Positions 35,038-43,368 of a stretch of DNA of 64,000 nucleotides are shown piece by piece. Numbering within the stretch: the first letter of the stretch is position 1; every line of letters starts with the position of its first letter. The position numbers were made by a program, and so were the translations under genes. Under the pieces are notes generated by a model. The model made no database searches, had not been told where the DNA came from, and saw nothing but the letters and a program-made list of their open reading frames with translations. Origin of the DNA: CBDCPI01 sp965220245 (lineage in GTDB: Bacteria > Chloroflexota > Dehalococcoidia > Lucifugimonadales > UBA3495); assembly GCA_965220245.1 (NCBI GenBank), contig CBDCPI010000006.1, positions 1 through 64,000 on the forward strand, in the 5' to 3' direction.

Positions 35038-35685
35038 CTATTCGGAGGCGGCTTCATCTTTACGGCAAGTGACAGCAAACAACGGGTCGGCGGGCGGGCT
35101 GTCGTCAGGGTTTACGAATCCGGCCCGAATATCGCTGAAGTTTCCCGCGGCCTCCATGTAGGAAGACACCAGTTCCGCCCGGCCGCGGTCTGAAGACTGC
35201 CGCCAAATCAGCACTGCCTTGGTGGGGAACATACGGTTGGAGAAGGTCACGATGAACCGGCCGCCGGGCCGGAGAATTCGGTTGATTTGCTGAAAGGTCT
35301 CGATGGGGCGGGTCAAGTATTGGGCCGACACGGTTATCACTACCGCGTCAAAGGACTCATCCTCGAAGGGGAGGACCGGGTCCTTGTTGACGTTGTGCAC
35401 CACATAGTGGTCAAGGTCCGGATTGTCCTCCATTTCCGGGGCGTTTAACCCCAGCCCGACCATCCGCCGTTTCGGATGCCCCGCCGGCCAGTGGGAACGC
35501 CAGCTACTCATCAGGTCCAACACCTCGGAGTCTAGCGGTATCAAATCTCGGAACATCCGCCCTACCGCCGCGATGGCGTTGTCGTCGATATGCACCACCA
35601 AGCGAGGAAATGAGTAGAACTCGCTGTCGTCGGCTTCGTCCACCCGCTCGAAGTACTGGGGCGGAAAGTTCGTGTCTGTACCCAA
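35038..35685 (-). CDS. SAM-dependent methyltransferase, class I (type 11-like)
   Basis: 215 residues. The SAM domain is recognisable: LIPLDSEVLDLMSSWRSH (motif I, lacking the usual GxGxG), DPVLPFEDESFDAVVITVSAQYL (motif II/III), and RILRPGGRFIVTFSNRMFPTKA (post-motif III). The glycine-rich loop is replaced by DLMSSW, as in a subgroup of small bacterial methyltransferases. Substrate unknown. TTG 35685 with GAAAGGT upstream is the likely start. Confidence 0.78.
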   Translation of the reverse strand: MGTDTNFPPQYFERVDEADDSEFYSFPRLVVHIDDNAIAAVGRMFRDLIPLDSEVLDLMSSWRSHWPAGHPKRRMVGLGLNAPEMEDNPDLDHYVVHNVNKDPVLPFEDESFDAVVITVSAQYLTRPIETFQQINRILRPGGRFIVTFSNRMFPTKAVLIWRQSSDRGRAELVSSYMEAAGNFSDIRAGFVNPDDSPPADPLFAVTCRKDEAASE

Positions 35686-35816
35686 GCTACGTACCTTTCT
35701 TGTGACTGGTGGAGATTATTGCTCAGCCAATTGTAACATGCGCCAATACCCGGCATCTGGTGAAGTACGCCGCCGGAAGCTACAATTCAACTTGCCCAGA
35801 GAAGCTGCCGGAGAGG

Positions 35817-36929
35817 ATGACGATGACGCAAGAGCAGGAGATTCGGCGAGGGCACCCCTATTTCATGTACGACGCGATCTTGGCCCAGCCGCAGGCCATC
35901 GAGGACGTGTTGCGGAGGCACGGGACTACCGTGCAGCAAGTCGCGGCCACCTTGGCCAGAAGACGGCGTTTATACTTGGTTGGCATCGGCACTTCATGGC
36001 ACGCGGCGTTGGTAGCCGAACACTGGTTTCGCCGGTTTTGCGCCCGGTTGATGGGGGTCCAAGCCTGGCACTCCTTTGAGTTTTGCTCCTACCCTCCTCC
36101 CTTGGCCAGCCAAGACGCCGTAATCGTTATTAGCCACCGGGGCACCAAGACCTACTCCTTTCAAGCTCTGGAAATGGCCAACGCCGCGGGCGCTTACACC
36201 GTGTCCATCACCTCTACCGATCCAGGACCGCGGATTCAAGTGGCCGATGACGTGCTGAACACCGTGGAGCAGGAACGTTCCGCCGCTTTTACCGTCAGCT
36301 ACACTGCTGCGTTAACCGTACTGGCGCTGCTGTCCAGTGCGGTGGGCAGTTGGATGGACAACAGTGAGGAGGTGCCGCTGCTGAGAGCCCAACTAGAGGA
36401 AGTGCCGCAACAAGTGAGTCAAGTGCTAGCGCAGCGGAGCCGGATACAAGACGCCGCCCGGCGTTTTCAAAGCCGCAACCGGTTCATCTGCGTGGGTTGG
36501 GGGCCCAATACCGCCAATGCCTACGAGGTGGCGCTCAAGATTAAGGAGACCAGCGCCTCCGATAGCGAAGGGCTACAAGTTGAGCAACTCCTTCATGGCC
36601 CGTTTTGCTCGGTGGACCAACGCTGCTTGGTCACGTTAATTGCGCCGCCGGGTCCCGGCTACGAACGGGCCATAAACATTGCCCGGGCCTCGATGGAAGT
36701 GGGCGCGCCAGTGTGGGCTTTAGTCCAAGAAGGGGACTCCCTATTGGCTGGCCTGGCTACTGAGACGTTTGCCCTCCCTTCCATGCCGGACTTTTGGAGC
36801 CCCTTCATCTACGTGCTGCCGTTGCAGCTATTCACCTACTATTTGGCGTTGGCCCGGGGTAGCCACCCCGACCTGTTCCAGCAGAACAATGAACGCCAAG
36901 CGGCTGCCCGCCGCCACTATGATCTTTGA
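35817..36929 (+). CDS. Double SIS-domain sugar isomerase-like protein
   Basis: 370 residues from ATG 35817, preceded by GGAGAGG. Two sugar-isomerase domains: the first has LYLVGIGTSWHAALVAEHWF and VIVISHRGTKTYSFQALEMA, the second CVGWGPNTANAYEVALKIKE and LQVEQLLHGPFCSVD. This is the isomerase half of glucosamine-6-phosphate synthase (GlmS) or its AgaS/FrlB relatives, without a glutaminase domain. It probably acts as a deaminase or isomerase on an amino- or glycated sugar. The last codons lie inside a long inverted repeat. Confidence 0.83.
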   Translation: MTMTQEQEIRRGHPYFMYDAILAQPQAIEDVLRRHGTTVQQVAATLARRRRLYLVGIGTSWHAALVAEHWFRRFCARLMGVQAWHSFEFCSYPPPLASQDAVIVISHRGTKTYSFQALEMANAAGAYTVSITSTDPGPRIQVADDVLNTVEQERSAAFTVSYTAALTVLALLSSAVGSWMDNSEEVPLLRAQLEEVPQQVSQVLAQRSRIQDAARRFQSRNRFICVGWGPNTANAYEVALKIKETSASDSEGLQVEQLLHGPFCSVDQRCLVTLIAPPGPGYERAINIARASMEVGAPVWALVQEGDSLLAGLATETFALPSMPDFWSPFIYVLPLQLFTYYLALARGSHPDLFQQNNERQAAARRHYDL

Positions 36930-36960
36930 ACTCCAATAGGGTGTCAAAGATCATAGTGGC
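36913..36960 (+). terminator. 17-bp perfect inverted repeat at the SIS gene end
   Basis: GCCACTATGATCTTTGA (36913-36929) is exactly complementary to TCAAAGATCATAGTGGC (36944-36960), with a 14-base loop. The gene's stop TGA is the last three bases of the left arm. No T-run follows, so it is either a terminator without a U-tract or the edge of the adjacent dispersed repeat. Confidence 0.55.
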
Positions 36961-37113
36961 CCATCCCTTCGACAGGCTCAGGACAGGCCCTGTCATTCCG
37001 AACGAAGTGAGGAATCTAAAATTCTTGGCAGCAGCAACACCTGAGAAGGCAAGGAGTTTAGACCTTTCGCTGAGTTTATCTTGAGCGCAGCCGAAAGGCT
37101 CAGGGTGACCGGT
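36961..37113. repeat. Composite dispersed repeat
   Basis: It begins with CCCTTCGACAGGCTCAGGACAGG, continues with TGTCATTCCGAACGAAGTGA and GGAATCTAAAATTCTTGG, and ends with TTTAGACCTTTCGCTGAG and GCTCAGGGTGACCGG. Both repeat families of the window are joined here. Confidence 0.75.
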
Positions 37114-37154
37114 TGCGAGGACTTATTAGACACCCTCAATAAGGAGAAGAGCAG

Positions 37155-37526
37155 ATGTCTACCGATGAAGCCCAAGCCTTCCTGGAAAAGGCCCAAGAAA
37201 ACCGGGGTTATTCGCTGGAAATGCACCGGATTATGGCGGACGCGGACCTAGAGTGGGCGAAAAAGTATAACGAGTTCATCGAGGCTACCTATACCGGGGA
37301 GCGCTTGCTGGACCGCAAGACCAAGGAGTTGCTCCAAGTGGCGGTGGAGGCGGCGCTTAGGGCCGACGTGGAACAGATTCAAGCCCACGTGCGGGTCGCC
37401 CTCCGGGAAGGGGCCACGCCCCGGGAAATCCTAGAGGCGCTGCAAGCGGTGATTATGCCGATGGGGGCATTGGCTTTCCGTCGCGGGGTGCAGGCCTGGG
37501 CAGCGGAAACCGGCGTCGAGATATGA
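37155..37526 (+). CDS. Carboxymuconolactone decarboxylase-like protein
   Basis: 123 residues, CMD/AhpD-like all-helical domain: DRKTKELLQVAVEAALRADVEQIQAHVRVALREGATPREILEA and VIMPMGALAFRRGV. The usual Cys-x-x-Cys is replaced by ADVEQIQAH, so a redox role is unlikely, while the conserved His is kept. AAGGAG precedes the ATG. It faces the FAH-family gene convergently, another ring-degradation-type function. Confidence 0.82.
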   Translation: MSTDEAQAFLEKAQENRGYSLEMHRIMADADLEWAKKYNEFIEATYTGERLLDRKTKELLQVAVEAALRADVEQIQAHVRVALREGATPREILEALQAVIMPMGALAFRRGVQAWAAETGVEI

Positions 37527-37603
37527 CCCACCCAAGCCCGTAACATCCACAGGTCTTGGGTGGGCCCCAATGCCCTAGAGTCAACGGCTTGAGGCCGGAG
37601 CGG

Positions 37604-38386
37604 TTAGCGTTCCCAGACCACCTGATTGCGCAGGGTGCCGATTTCGCTGAACGCGATCTCGATAACATCACCGTCTTTCATGTTTTCGGTGGCACCCTCG
37701 GTCCCCATCCACAACACGTCCCCGGGATACAGCGTTAGGTATTTGCTCATCTCGCTGATGAAAGTACGCACCCCGAAGATGGCGGTGGATACGTCGTACT
37801 CGCACACCACCCGGTCGCTGAGGGTGATAGTGCAGTGGAGGTCGTCGGGCTCCAGGCCGGTAACGATCCAGGGCCCCATGGGCTTGAAGGTATCGGTGTT
37901 CTTGGCCCGCCATAGGGTACGGTCCCCCCGCTGCCAGGTGCGCTCGCTAACGTCGTTGCCGATGGTAAACCCCAAGAGATGGTCCAAGACATCGTCTTCA
38001 GAGATGTTCTTGCACTGCTTCCCGATCACGGCCACTAACTCGCCCTCATACTGCACCTCTTCGGTGGCGTCCTTGGGCACAATAATCGGCTCCTCGGTGG
38101 GGATCAGGGCGTTAACCGCGCGATAGCCCACATCGGCTTTCTTGGGCAGATTGGGTTGGGTGCCGACCCGGCTGGCCGCCCAAGTGACGTGCTCCGGGTA
38201 GTTGATGCCGGCGGCATAGAAAGTCGCCGGTATCACCGGAACGTCCAACTTTACCGAGCTTAGGGCATGGGTGTTGGAGGTCCTCTCGTAGGAATCGAAG
38301 GGGCTTCCTTGGACCTCTATAACGGTGTCGTCTTCGATAATGCCAAAGGCCACGTTATCTCCCGATCTGAACCTGCACCACTTCAT
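37604..38386 (-). CDS. Fumarylacetoacetate hydrolase family protein
   Basis: About 260 residues from ATG 38386, seven bases after AGGAGG; a TTG two codons earlier is also possible. The FAH fold shows as FYAAGINYPEHVTWA, then the metal-binding EVQYEGELVAVIGK (Glu-x-Glu), DHLLGFTIGNDVSERTWQRG, KNTDTFKPMGPWIVTG and LYPGDVLWMGTEG. Family members cleave or decarboxylate beta-diketo acids late in aromatic-ring degradation, or hydrate 2-hydroxypentadienoate. The exact substrate is unknown. Confidence 0.87.
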   Translation of the reverse strand: MKWCRFRSGDNVAFGIIEDDTVIEVQGSPFDSYERTSNTHALSSVKLDVPVIPATFYAAGINYPEHVTWAASRVGTQPNLPKKADVGYRAVNALIPTEEPIIVPKDATEEVQYEGELVAVIGKQCKNISEDDVLDHLLGFTIGNDVSERTWQRGDRTLWRAKNTDTFKPMGPWIVTGLEPDDLHCTITLSDRVVCEYDVSTAIFGVRTFISEMSKYLTLYPGDVLWMGTEGATENMKDGDVIEIAFSEIGTLRNQVVWER

Positions 38387-38516
38387 GGCCAAGCCTCCTC
38401 GAAATGTTTAGCTGCCATACGTCTTTGGACGGGACGCTTTAGATTCTTGCACCAAGGCGCCGGGAGGTCAAGCCAGCGCGCCCAGCCTTAACGGCACGGC
38501 CTGATTGAGCGCCCCC

Positions 38517-41500
38517 TCAGTACCCCGCGACGACCTGGATTATGAGGACAGTAATGGCGCCGTCGCCGGACTGGCCGCCCGACGTCGGCGCACGCAGCAG
38601 TATCTCGTAGGACTGTCTCACCGGGCCGGTGGCGCCGTCTACCAACGCGGTGTGGTCGGCGATTACGTTGCCGGGGGAGTTGCGGGTTATGGGGGCGAAG
38701 CGGCGCTCGCCGCCGCAGTTGGGCATTGACCAGAACTTGCCGCCGTTCACGTCGCAATCGCCGACGCTGAAGGCGAGGCCGTCCGCCAATGTAGTCCATG
38801 CCGCCGGGTTGTCGTAGGTCCCGCCGGTGAAGTCGGGCAGGTCACTTTCTGTCCGGTACATCAGGGCGCGGAAACCGTGGTGGGCGTTGGTGACAATGGT
38901 GAGCGTGATGGTGCGCTCGGGGTCCTCGGATATGCGCCCCGCTTCAATCAGCGTCGGGCTGACCGACACATCCAGGAGAGGCAGGACGGCCTGCCCGTCG
39001 GACGAGGGCCCGTCGGCGGCGCAGCTATCCCCGCCGGAGACAATCGACTCGTTGCCGTTGGCGTCTCTGGCGCGGACGCTGAAGTAGTAGGTCTGGCCCG
39101 TGTGCAGGGAAAGTCCGGTGAGCGTAACGCTCGTTCCGGTCTGCCAGTCCGTCGTCCACTCGGCTATTTCCATCCCGCCGCACGTGGTCCCCACGGCGTA
39201 GAGGTATTCGATGGCGGTATCATCGAAAGTCCAGTTGGCCGACAGCGTGGTCAGGGAGCCGTCGTTGAAGTCCGCGTCCTCCATCGGGTGCAGGCCGTCG
39301 CGCACTGCAACCGCCATCGGCGGCGCTCGGTCCCGGTCTACGACCCCGATAGTGAACCGGCCTACCGCCTGGTTTCCGTAGCCCGCGCCGTTGGCACTGT
39401 GGAGGAGGGTGTCTGCCACTTCCCCAGGGTCACCGGTGTCATGGGCGGTGAAGTATGCGAACTGTTCCTGGTCCCAGTTGTCGCGGGTGAAGGTGAACAT
39501 GAGACTGTCCGAAGGCTCTCCGTCGGCCGTCTGCTTCAAGTCCACATGGGAATCGCCTCCGTGGGTCACCGTGACGTCGACATCGTTTGCCGGACGCCTC
39601 CTCAGCCTCATCCCGTAGCTGCCGGACTGTCCCTGCGGAATGTTCGAGATGCTGCATTCGGCCACGTCGGTGAATACGGGAGGGGGAGCGCACCGGGGAA
39701 AGTAAAAGCCCGGCCTGGCGTCCCTCATGACAATGACCCGGCCAATCCGTTCTCCGCTAGTGAAGCCTGAGCCGGTGGCATTGTGGGTGAGCGTGGCCGT
39801 CCCCGGCGACCCCGGACCGACAGTGACCCGCACTGTCCGGGCGGCCCAGTCGTCGGGGGTGAAGGTAAGCTCTGTCGGCGACGGGGTGACGAAAGCCAAA
39901 GCGTCGCTGGATATGCTGACGGCAATATCTTCCAAGGGCGGCCGGTCCAGCCCGATGGTGTATTCGCGGCTGCCTCCTTCAGGCACGTTCGAGAGATAAC
40001 ACTCGTTGCCGATGTCCAACCTGTTGCAGCCGCCAAAGACGAAGGCCGGTCTTTGGTCATTGTCCTCGACCTTGACAGTGAGCAAGGAGACGATGTCCGA
40101 GAACGACGTTCCGTGCGTGAGGGTGACCTCTTCATCGAAATAGTCAACGTCTTCCGGGGCTGTGACGGTAACCAACTGGGGGGCGCTCCAATCGTCAGGG
40201 GTGAACGTCAACGATTGCGGCGAAATCTGGACTTCGTCGCTGGAGCCGCTAATCGAAACGGTGACCTCTTCCCCGGGAGGGTAGTCCATCTTGACCGTAT
40301 AGGAATTGGACTCGCCCTCATTCACGAGCAGAAGGGCGCTCGCAGAAAGGGTCAGGCCGGAAGTATCGTCGTCAATAACCTCTACCCATACATTCCCTTC
40401 GAGGAAGCGGACCCCCGGACGCCTACAGGAATCCTGGGAGGTGCAGGAAGGGTCGTTAGAGCCTATAAGGTTGATTTCCCGCTCGTGGTCGTCTTCCGCG
40501 AGGTCATCGCAGGCGGCGACTCTAACGGTTTGGGTGGAGTCCCAATTGTCCGGGGTGAAGGTCAGCAGCGGTCCCGGGTCGCCGACACCGCAGTCGCCGT
40601 TTACGTTTATTACATCCTGGCCGAGAGGAGCCCGGATGGCGACGAACATGTTCTCCCGCGGCTGGGCGCTCAACCGTAAGCCGTACCCGACCTCGCTGCC
40701 TTCGACCACTCTCACCGCGCTCGGCGACGCGGAGATGCCCATCCGGTCGTCGTCGACAACAACGGCGGACACGATGGCAATGTTGTTGCCCTTGACGCTG
40801 TGGGAGATATTGAACGGGCCGTCCACCGCGTCAGGTTCCTGTTCCGCAGTGACGGTTGTGTTGACGGCAAAGGAGGCGTCGCTATTGAATACGTTCTCGG
40901 TCCGCGACAGACTAACATCGCTATTATCGCTGCGGAACGTGACCGTTGCGGACGGGCCTTCCCCGGGGTTCACGTCCAGTCTGTAAATGAACCCAGTGCC
41001 TTCGAGCGGACTGAACGTTGGCGGAATTCCGGTCAGTTCTACGCCTGGCAGCTCATCGGGACCGCCGGCGGTAACCGTAATGGTGGCGGTGGCCTCGAAG
41101 GGGGTAACGTCCCCCTGGCTGCTGCCGCTATCGGCGGTATGGCTGATTTGGCAGTCTCCCGGCGCCGCAGTCTTCGAGACGTTCGCCGTGACGGCCTGCT
41201 GCTCGTTCCAATTATGGCTCTCGAATTCCAGCCTTTCCGGGGAAAAGGTGATGCCGCAGCCGCCGGCGTCCGTAATCCGTATGACAACTTTGCCGCCGTG
41301 CCAGGCCGCCAGCGCCGCCGTATAGACGATGACGCCGCCCCGCTGAACGCTGAAATTTTCGGCAGAAAGCGCGATGCCCTGGGTATTGGGCCAAACTCTC
41401 GCTCTGACCGATGCCCTGGATTGGGCAAAATTGTGTTCGACGTACCCGCCGGGTTCTCCCGTTGCCGCATCGTGGACGACTTGGACCGGATGGGGGGATC

Positions 41501-42176
41501 CCCAATCGTCCGGGGTGAAGGTCAGAAACGGTGGACTTGCGGCGAGTCTCTGGGCGGGTTGCACATCCATCGTTATATCGCTGCCGGGGTCCGAGAGCAG
41601 TTTCACCGTGTATTCGGTGGTGTCGTCCTCTCGCATTTCGAGCGCCGTGTGCGAGAACTCCGGGGACGGCTTGGACTCGACGACCCTGAAGAAGATGGGA
41701 GCAACCCAGACGCCCCCGAAATCCCCTCCGCTGACCTCGTGGATGATGTACACCTGTTCGTCCTGGTAGCCGCGGTCCGGGACAGCGGTGACCGTTACTT
41801 CCTGGAACGTTTCGGCGTCCCCGGGCTGGAAGGTCAGTGTATCCGGCGTTACCGCGAGTTTGCCCATGCCTGTTCCGGGGTCGGCGCCCTTTAGCGTGGG
41901 CATCAACCGGACCGTAACTTCACCCGCAGGCGCCCTATTCAACTTCATCCGGTACTCGAACTCTTCGCCCTCCCGCAGGGCGAAAGTGTCGTTGGCGGCG
42001 AGAGTCTCGTACACACCGCCGACGGACTTCTCGAGTATTACGGCCAGCTCGTCATCGGCTTGGGCCGGGGCGTGGGCAACTGCGCCGGGCGCCGACAGGC
42101 CGGCGGCCAGCAGGGCGGCCATGAGCACGAGCAGGGCGGCGAGTCCGGCGGCTGGTATGTAAATCGTCTTCCGCAT
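38517..42176 (-). CDS. Large secreted protein with Calx-beta/cadherin-like repeats
   Basis: About 1219 residues from ATG 42176. A signal peptide (MRKTIYIPAAGLAALLVLMA to about residue 36, AVAHA) is followed by about eight beta-sandwich repeats of roughly 110 residues. Each carries a version of LTFTPDDWSAPQLVTVTA followed by an acidic segment such as EDVDYFDEEVTLTHG. One fibronectin-III-like unit (TGLSLHTGQTYYFSVRARDANG) lies near 1030-1080. There is no C-terminal membrane anchor, so it is secreted or held non-covalently. The acidic repeats may bind calcium. It is downstream of three other surface-type genes on the same strand. Ligand and role unknown: adhesion or matrix is the likeliest. Confidence 0.8.
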   Translation of the reverse strand: MRKTIYIPAAGLAALLVLMAALLAAGLSAPGAVAHAPAQADDELAVILEKSVGGVYETLAANDTFALREGEEFEYRMKLNRAPAGEVTVRLMPTLKGADPGTGMGKLAVTPDTLTFQPGDAETFQEVTVTAVPDRGYQDEQVYIIHEVSGGDFGGVWVAPIFFRVVESKPSPEFSHTALEMREDDTTEYTVKLLSDPGSDITMDVQPAQRLAASPPFLTFTPDDWGSPHPVQVVHDAATGEPGGYVEHNFAQSRASVRARVWPNTQGIALSAENFSVQRGGVIVYTAALAAWHGGKVVIRITDAGGCGITFSPERLEFESHNWNEQQAVTANVSKTAAPGDCQISHTADSGSSQGDVTPFEATATITVTAGGPDELPGVELTGIPPTFSPLEGTGFIYRLDVNPGEGPSATVTFRSDNSDVSLSRTENVFNSDASFAVNTTVTAEQEPDAVDGPFNISHSVKGNNIAIVSAVVVDDDRMGISASPSAVRVVEGSEVGYGLRLSAQPRENMFVAIRAPLGQDVINVNGDCGVGDPGPLLTFTPDNWDSTQTVRVAACDDLAEDDHEREINLIGSNDPSCTSQDSCRRPGVRFLEGNVWVEVIDDDTSGLTLSASALLLVNEGESNSYTVKMDYPPGEEVTVSISGSSDEVQISPQSLTFTPDDWSAPQLVTVTAPEDVDYFDEEVTLTHGTSFSDIVSLLTVKVEDNDQRPAFVFGGCNRLDIGNECYLSNVPEGGSREYTIGLDRPPLEDIAVSISSDALAFVTPSPTELTFTPDDWAARTVRVTVGPGSPGTATLTHNATGSGFTSGERIGRVIVMRDARPGFYFPRCAPPPVFTDVAECSISNIPQGQSGSYGMRLRRRPANDVDVTVTHGGDSHVDLKQTADGEPSDSLMFTFTRDNWDQEQFAYFTAHDTGDPGEVADTLLHSANGAGYGNQAVGRFTIGVVDRDRAPPMAVAVRDGLHPMEDADFNDGSLTTLSANWTFDDTAIEYLYAVGTTCGGMEIAEWTTDWQTGTSVTLTGLSLHTGQTYYFSVRARDANGNESIVSGGDSCAADGPSSDGQAVLPLLDVSVSPTLIEAGRISEDPERTITLTIVTNAHHGFRALMYRTESDLPDFTGGTYDNPAAWTTLADGLAFSVGDCDVNGGKFWSMPNCGGERRFAPITRNSPGNVIADHTALVDGATGPVRQSYEILLRAPTSGGQSGDGAITVLIIQVVAGY

Positions 42177-42221
42177 AATCACAATCGTCCAGCGCAACCG
42201 GGGGACGCGCCTCTATTGTCC

Positions 42222-43316
42222 TCACCACCGGGCGCCGGGCGGCGTCAATCTCCGTTGTTGCCACCACCGGATGGCCGCAAAAGCCAGGACCCCAAGAAGC
42301 AGCGGTAGTATGATTAGCGCGGCCAGGGCGGGCCAGCCGGGCCACCACCGGTCTGCCTCCGGCGTGGGTGTCGGGGGAAGCAAGGGGACCGCCGTGGCGG
42401 TGGGAACCGGCGCGAGCGTTGGCGTAGCCTTGGGCATCGGCGTTGACGGTGCGGTCGTGGTGGTAGGCGAAGGGCGCGGGCTGCTGGTGGGAAGGGGCGT
42501 TGGCATCCGGGTTGGTGTCACCGCCAGGACAACGAAAGGCGTGGACGTGGGGGTTGGCATCGCCGTTGGGACGATGACGGGGGTGGACGTCGGGGCCGGC
42601 GTCACCGTCGGAACGATGGTAGGAGTGGGCGTCCGGGGCGGTGGCGCCGCTTGGACAACGGCGGGGGTGGGCGTCCGGGGCGCCGCCGCTGCCCCGCCCC
42701 CGCCTCCTCCGCCACGGGCGGGCCTGCGTATGGGAGGCAGTGTGAGGATGGGGGTGGGCGTGGGTGTGGGAGCCAGTGTGGGCGTGGGGGTTCTGGTACT
42801 GGGGACTGGGGAAGGTACCGGGAACTCCGGCTTGGTTCTCACTGTGAACCGGGCGGAGGTCGCCTCGCTTCTACTGCCCATGCCGTCCTGGTTGATGGCT
42901 TGGACCTCGTGGCTGCCGACCTTCCACGGCCCCCGCAGCGTCTGCATCCATTGACCGTCCGCGCCGGTCCCAACTGTGCTTTGATGCGGCGTCCTGTCAA
43001 CCAAAAGCACGATGTCGCTGTCCGGCGCGCCTTTGCCGGAGACGGTCAGGTCGTCGGCCGAGTCAATAACCGTCGCGCTCAGCCTGACCGTAGGGGGCAG
43101 GATGACCCATCCCAAGCCGTTTTCCCGGGCCAGCCTGATCACGGCCTTCACTTCCAACGGCGCGGCCCGCAGTCCCTCCGTGTCCTGCGCGGTGAGGGTG
43201 AAGGCAACCTCCTGGCCGTCCATTATATCGAGCGCTGGCAGGAGGCCGAATACGCTGTCGAACCGTCCGTCCCTGCCGGCTGTGGCGATGCCCACAATCA
43301 CGTCCTGGGCGGCCAC
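42222..43316 (-). CDS. 3' part of a split surface protein (Pro/Thr stalk, membrane anchor)
   Basis: This holds the second copy of a roughly 165-residue domain (DGQEVAFTLTAQDTEGLRAA, VSGKGAPDSDIVLLVDRTP, AINQDGMGSRSEATSARFTV). A long stalk of TPTPT/PTP repeats with a Gly/Ala patch follows (about 185-320), then one C-terminal membrane helix (ALAALIILPLLLGVLAFAAI) and a basic tail. Its 5' end continues the frame of the gene at 43298-44527: the text before it (GTDLRIMG, then ITSPGALVGVAAQDVIVG) is broken by one missing base near 43345. The two were one anchored surface protein. Alone it lacks a signal peptide. Confidence 0.7.
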   Translation of the reverse strand: MAAQDVIVGIATAGRDGRFDSVFGLLPALDIMDGQEVAFTLTAQDTEGLRAAPLEVKAVIRLARENGLGWVILPPTVRLSATVIDSADDLTVSGKGAPDSDIVLLVDRTPHQSTVGTGADGQWMQTLRGPWKVGSHEVQAINQDGMGSRSEATSARFTVRTKPEFPVPSPVPSTRTPTPTLAPTPTPTPILTLPPIRRPARGGGGGGGAAAAPRTPTPAVVQAAPPPRTPTPTIVPTVTPAPTSTPVIVPTAMPTPTSTPFVVLAVTPTRMPTPLPTSSPRPSPTTTTAPSTPMPKATPTLAPVPTATAVPLLPPTPTPEADRWWPGWPALAALIILPLLLGVLAFAAIRWWQQRRLTPPGARW

Positions 43317-43368
43317 GCCGACCAGCGCCCCGGGTGAGGTAATCCCATGATGCGCAGGTCCGTCCCGG
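42833..43368. repeat. Intragenic repeat copy B, about 536 bp
   Basis: About 90 percent identical by eye to 43411-43947 at an offset of 578 bp, including long identical blocks such as CCGTCCTGGTTGATG. It encodes the duplicated domain of the split surface protein. Confidence 0.85.

Noticed and set aside
38877..41894. Several long plus-strand open frames opposite the large surface gene
   Set aside because: High-GC antisense shadows; the minus strand has a signal peptide and regular domain repeats.
42360..42700. Repetitive GGNGTNGGNGT stretch as a possible structured repeat
   Set aside because: It is the reverse strand of a Pro/Thr-rich stalk (TPTP repeats) in a surface protein.
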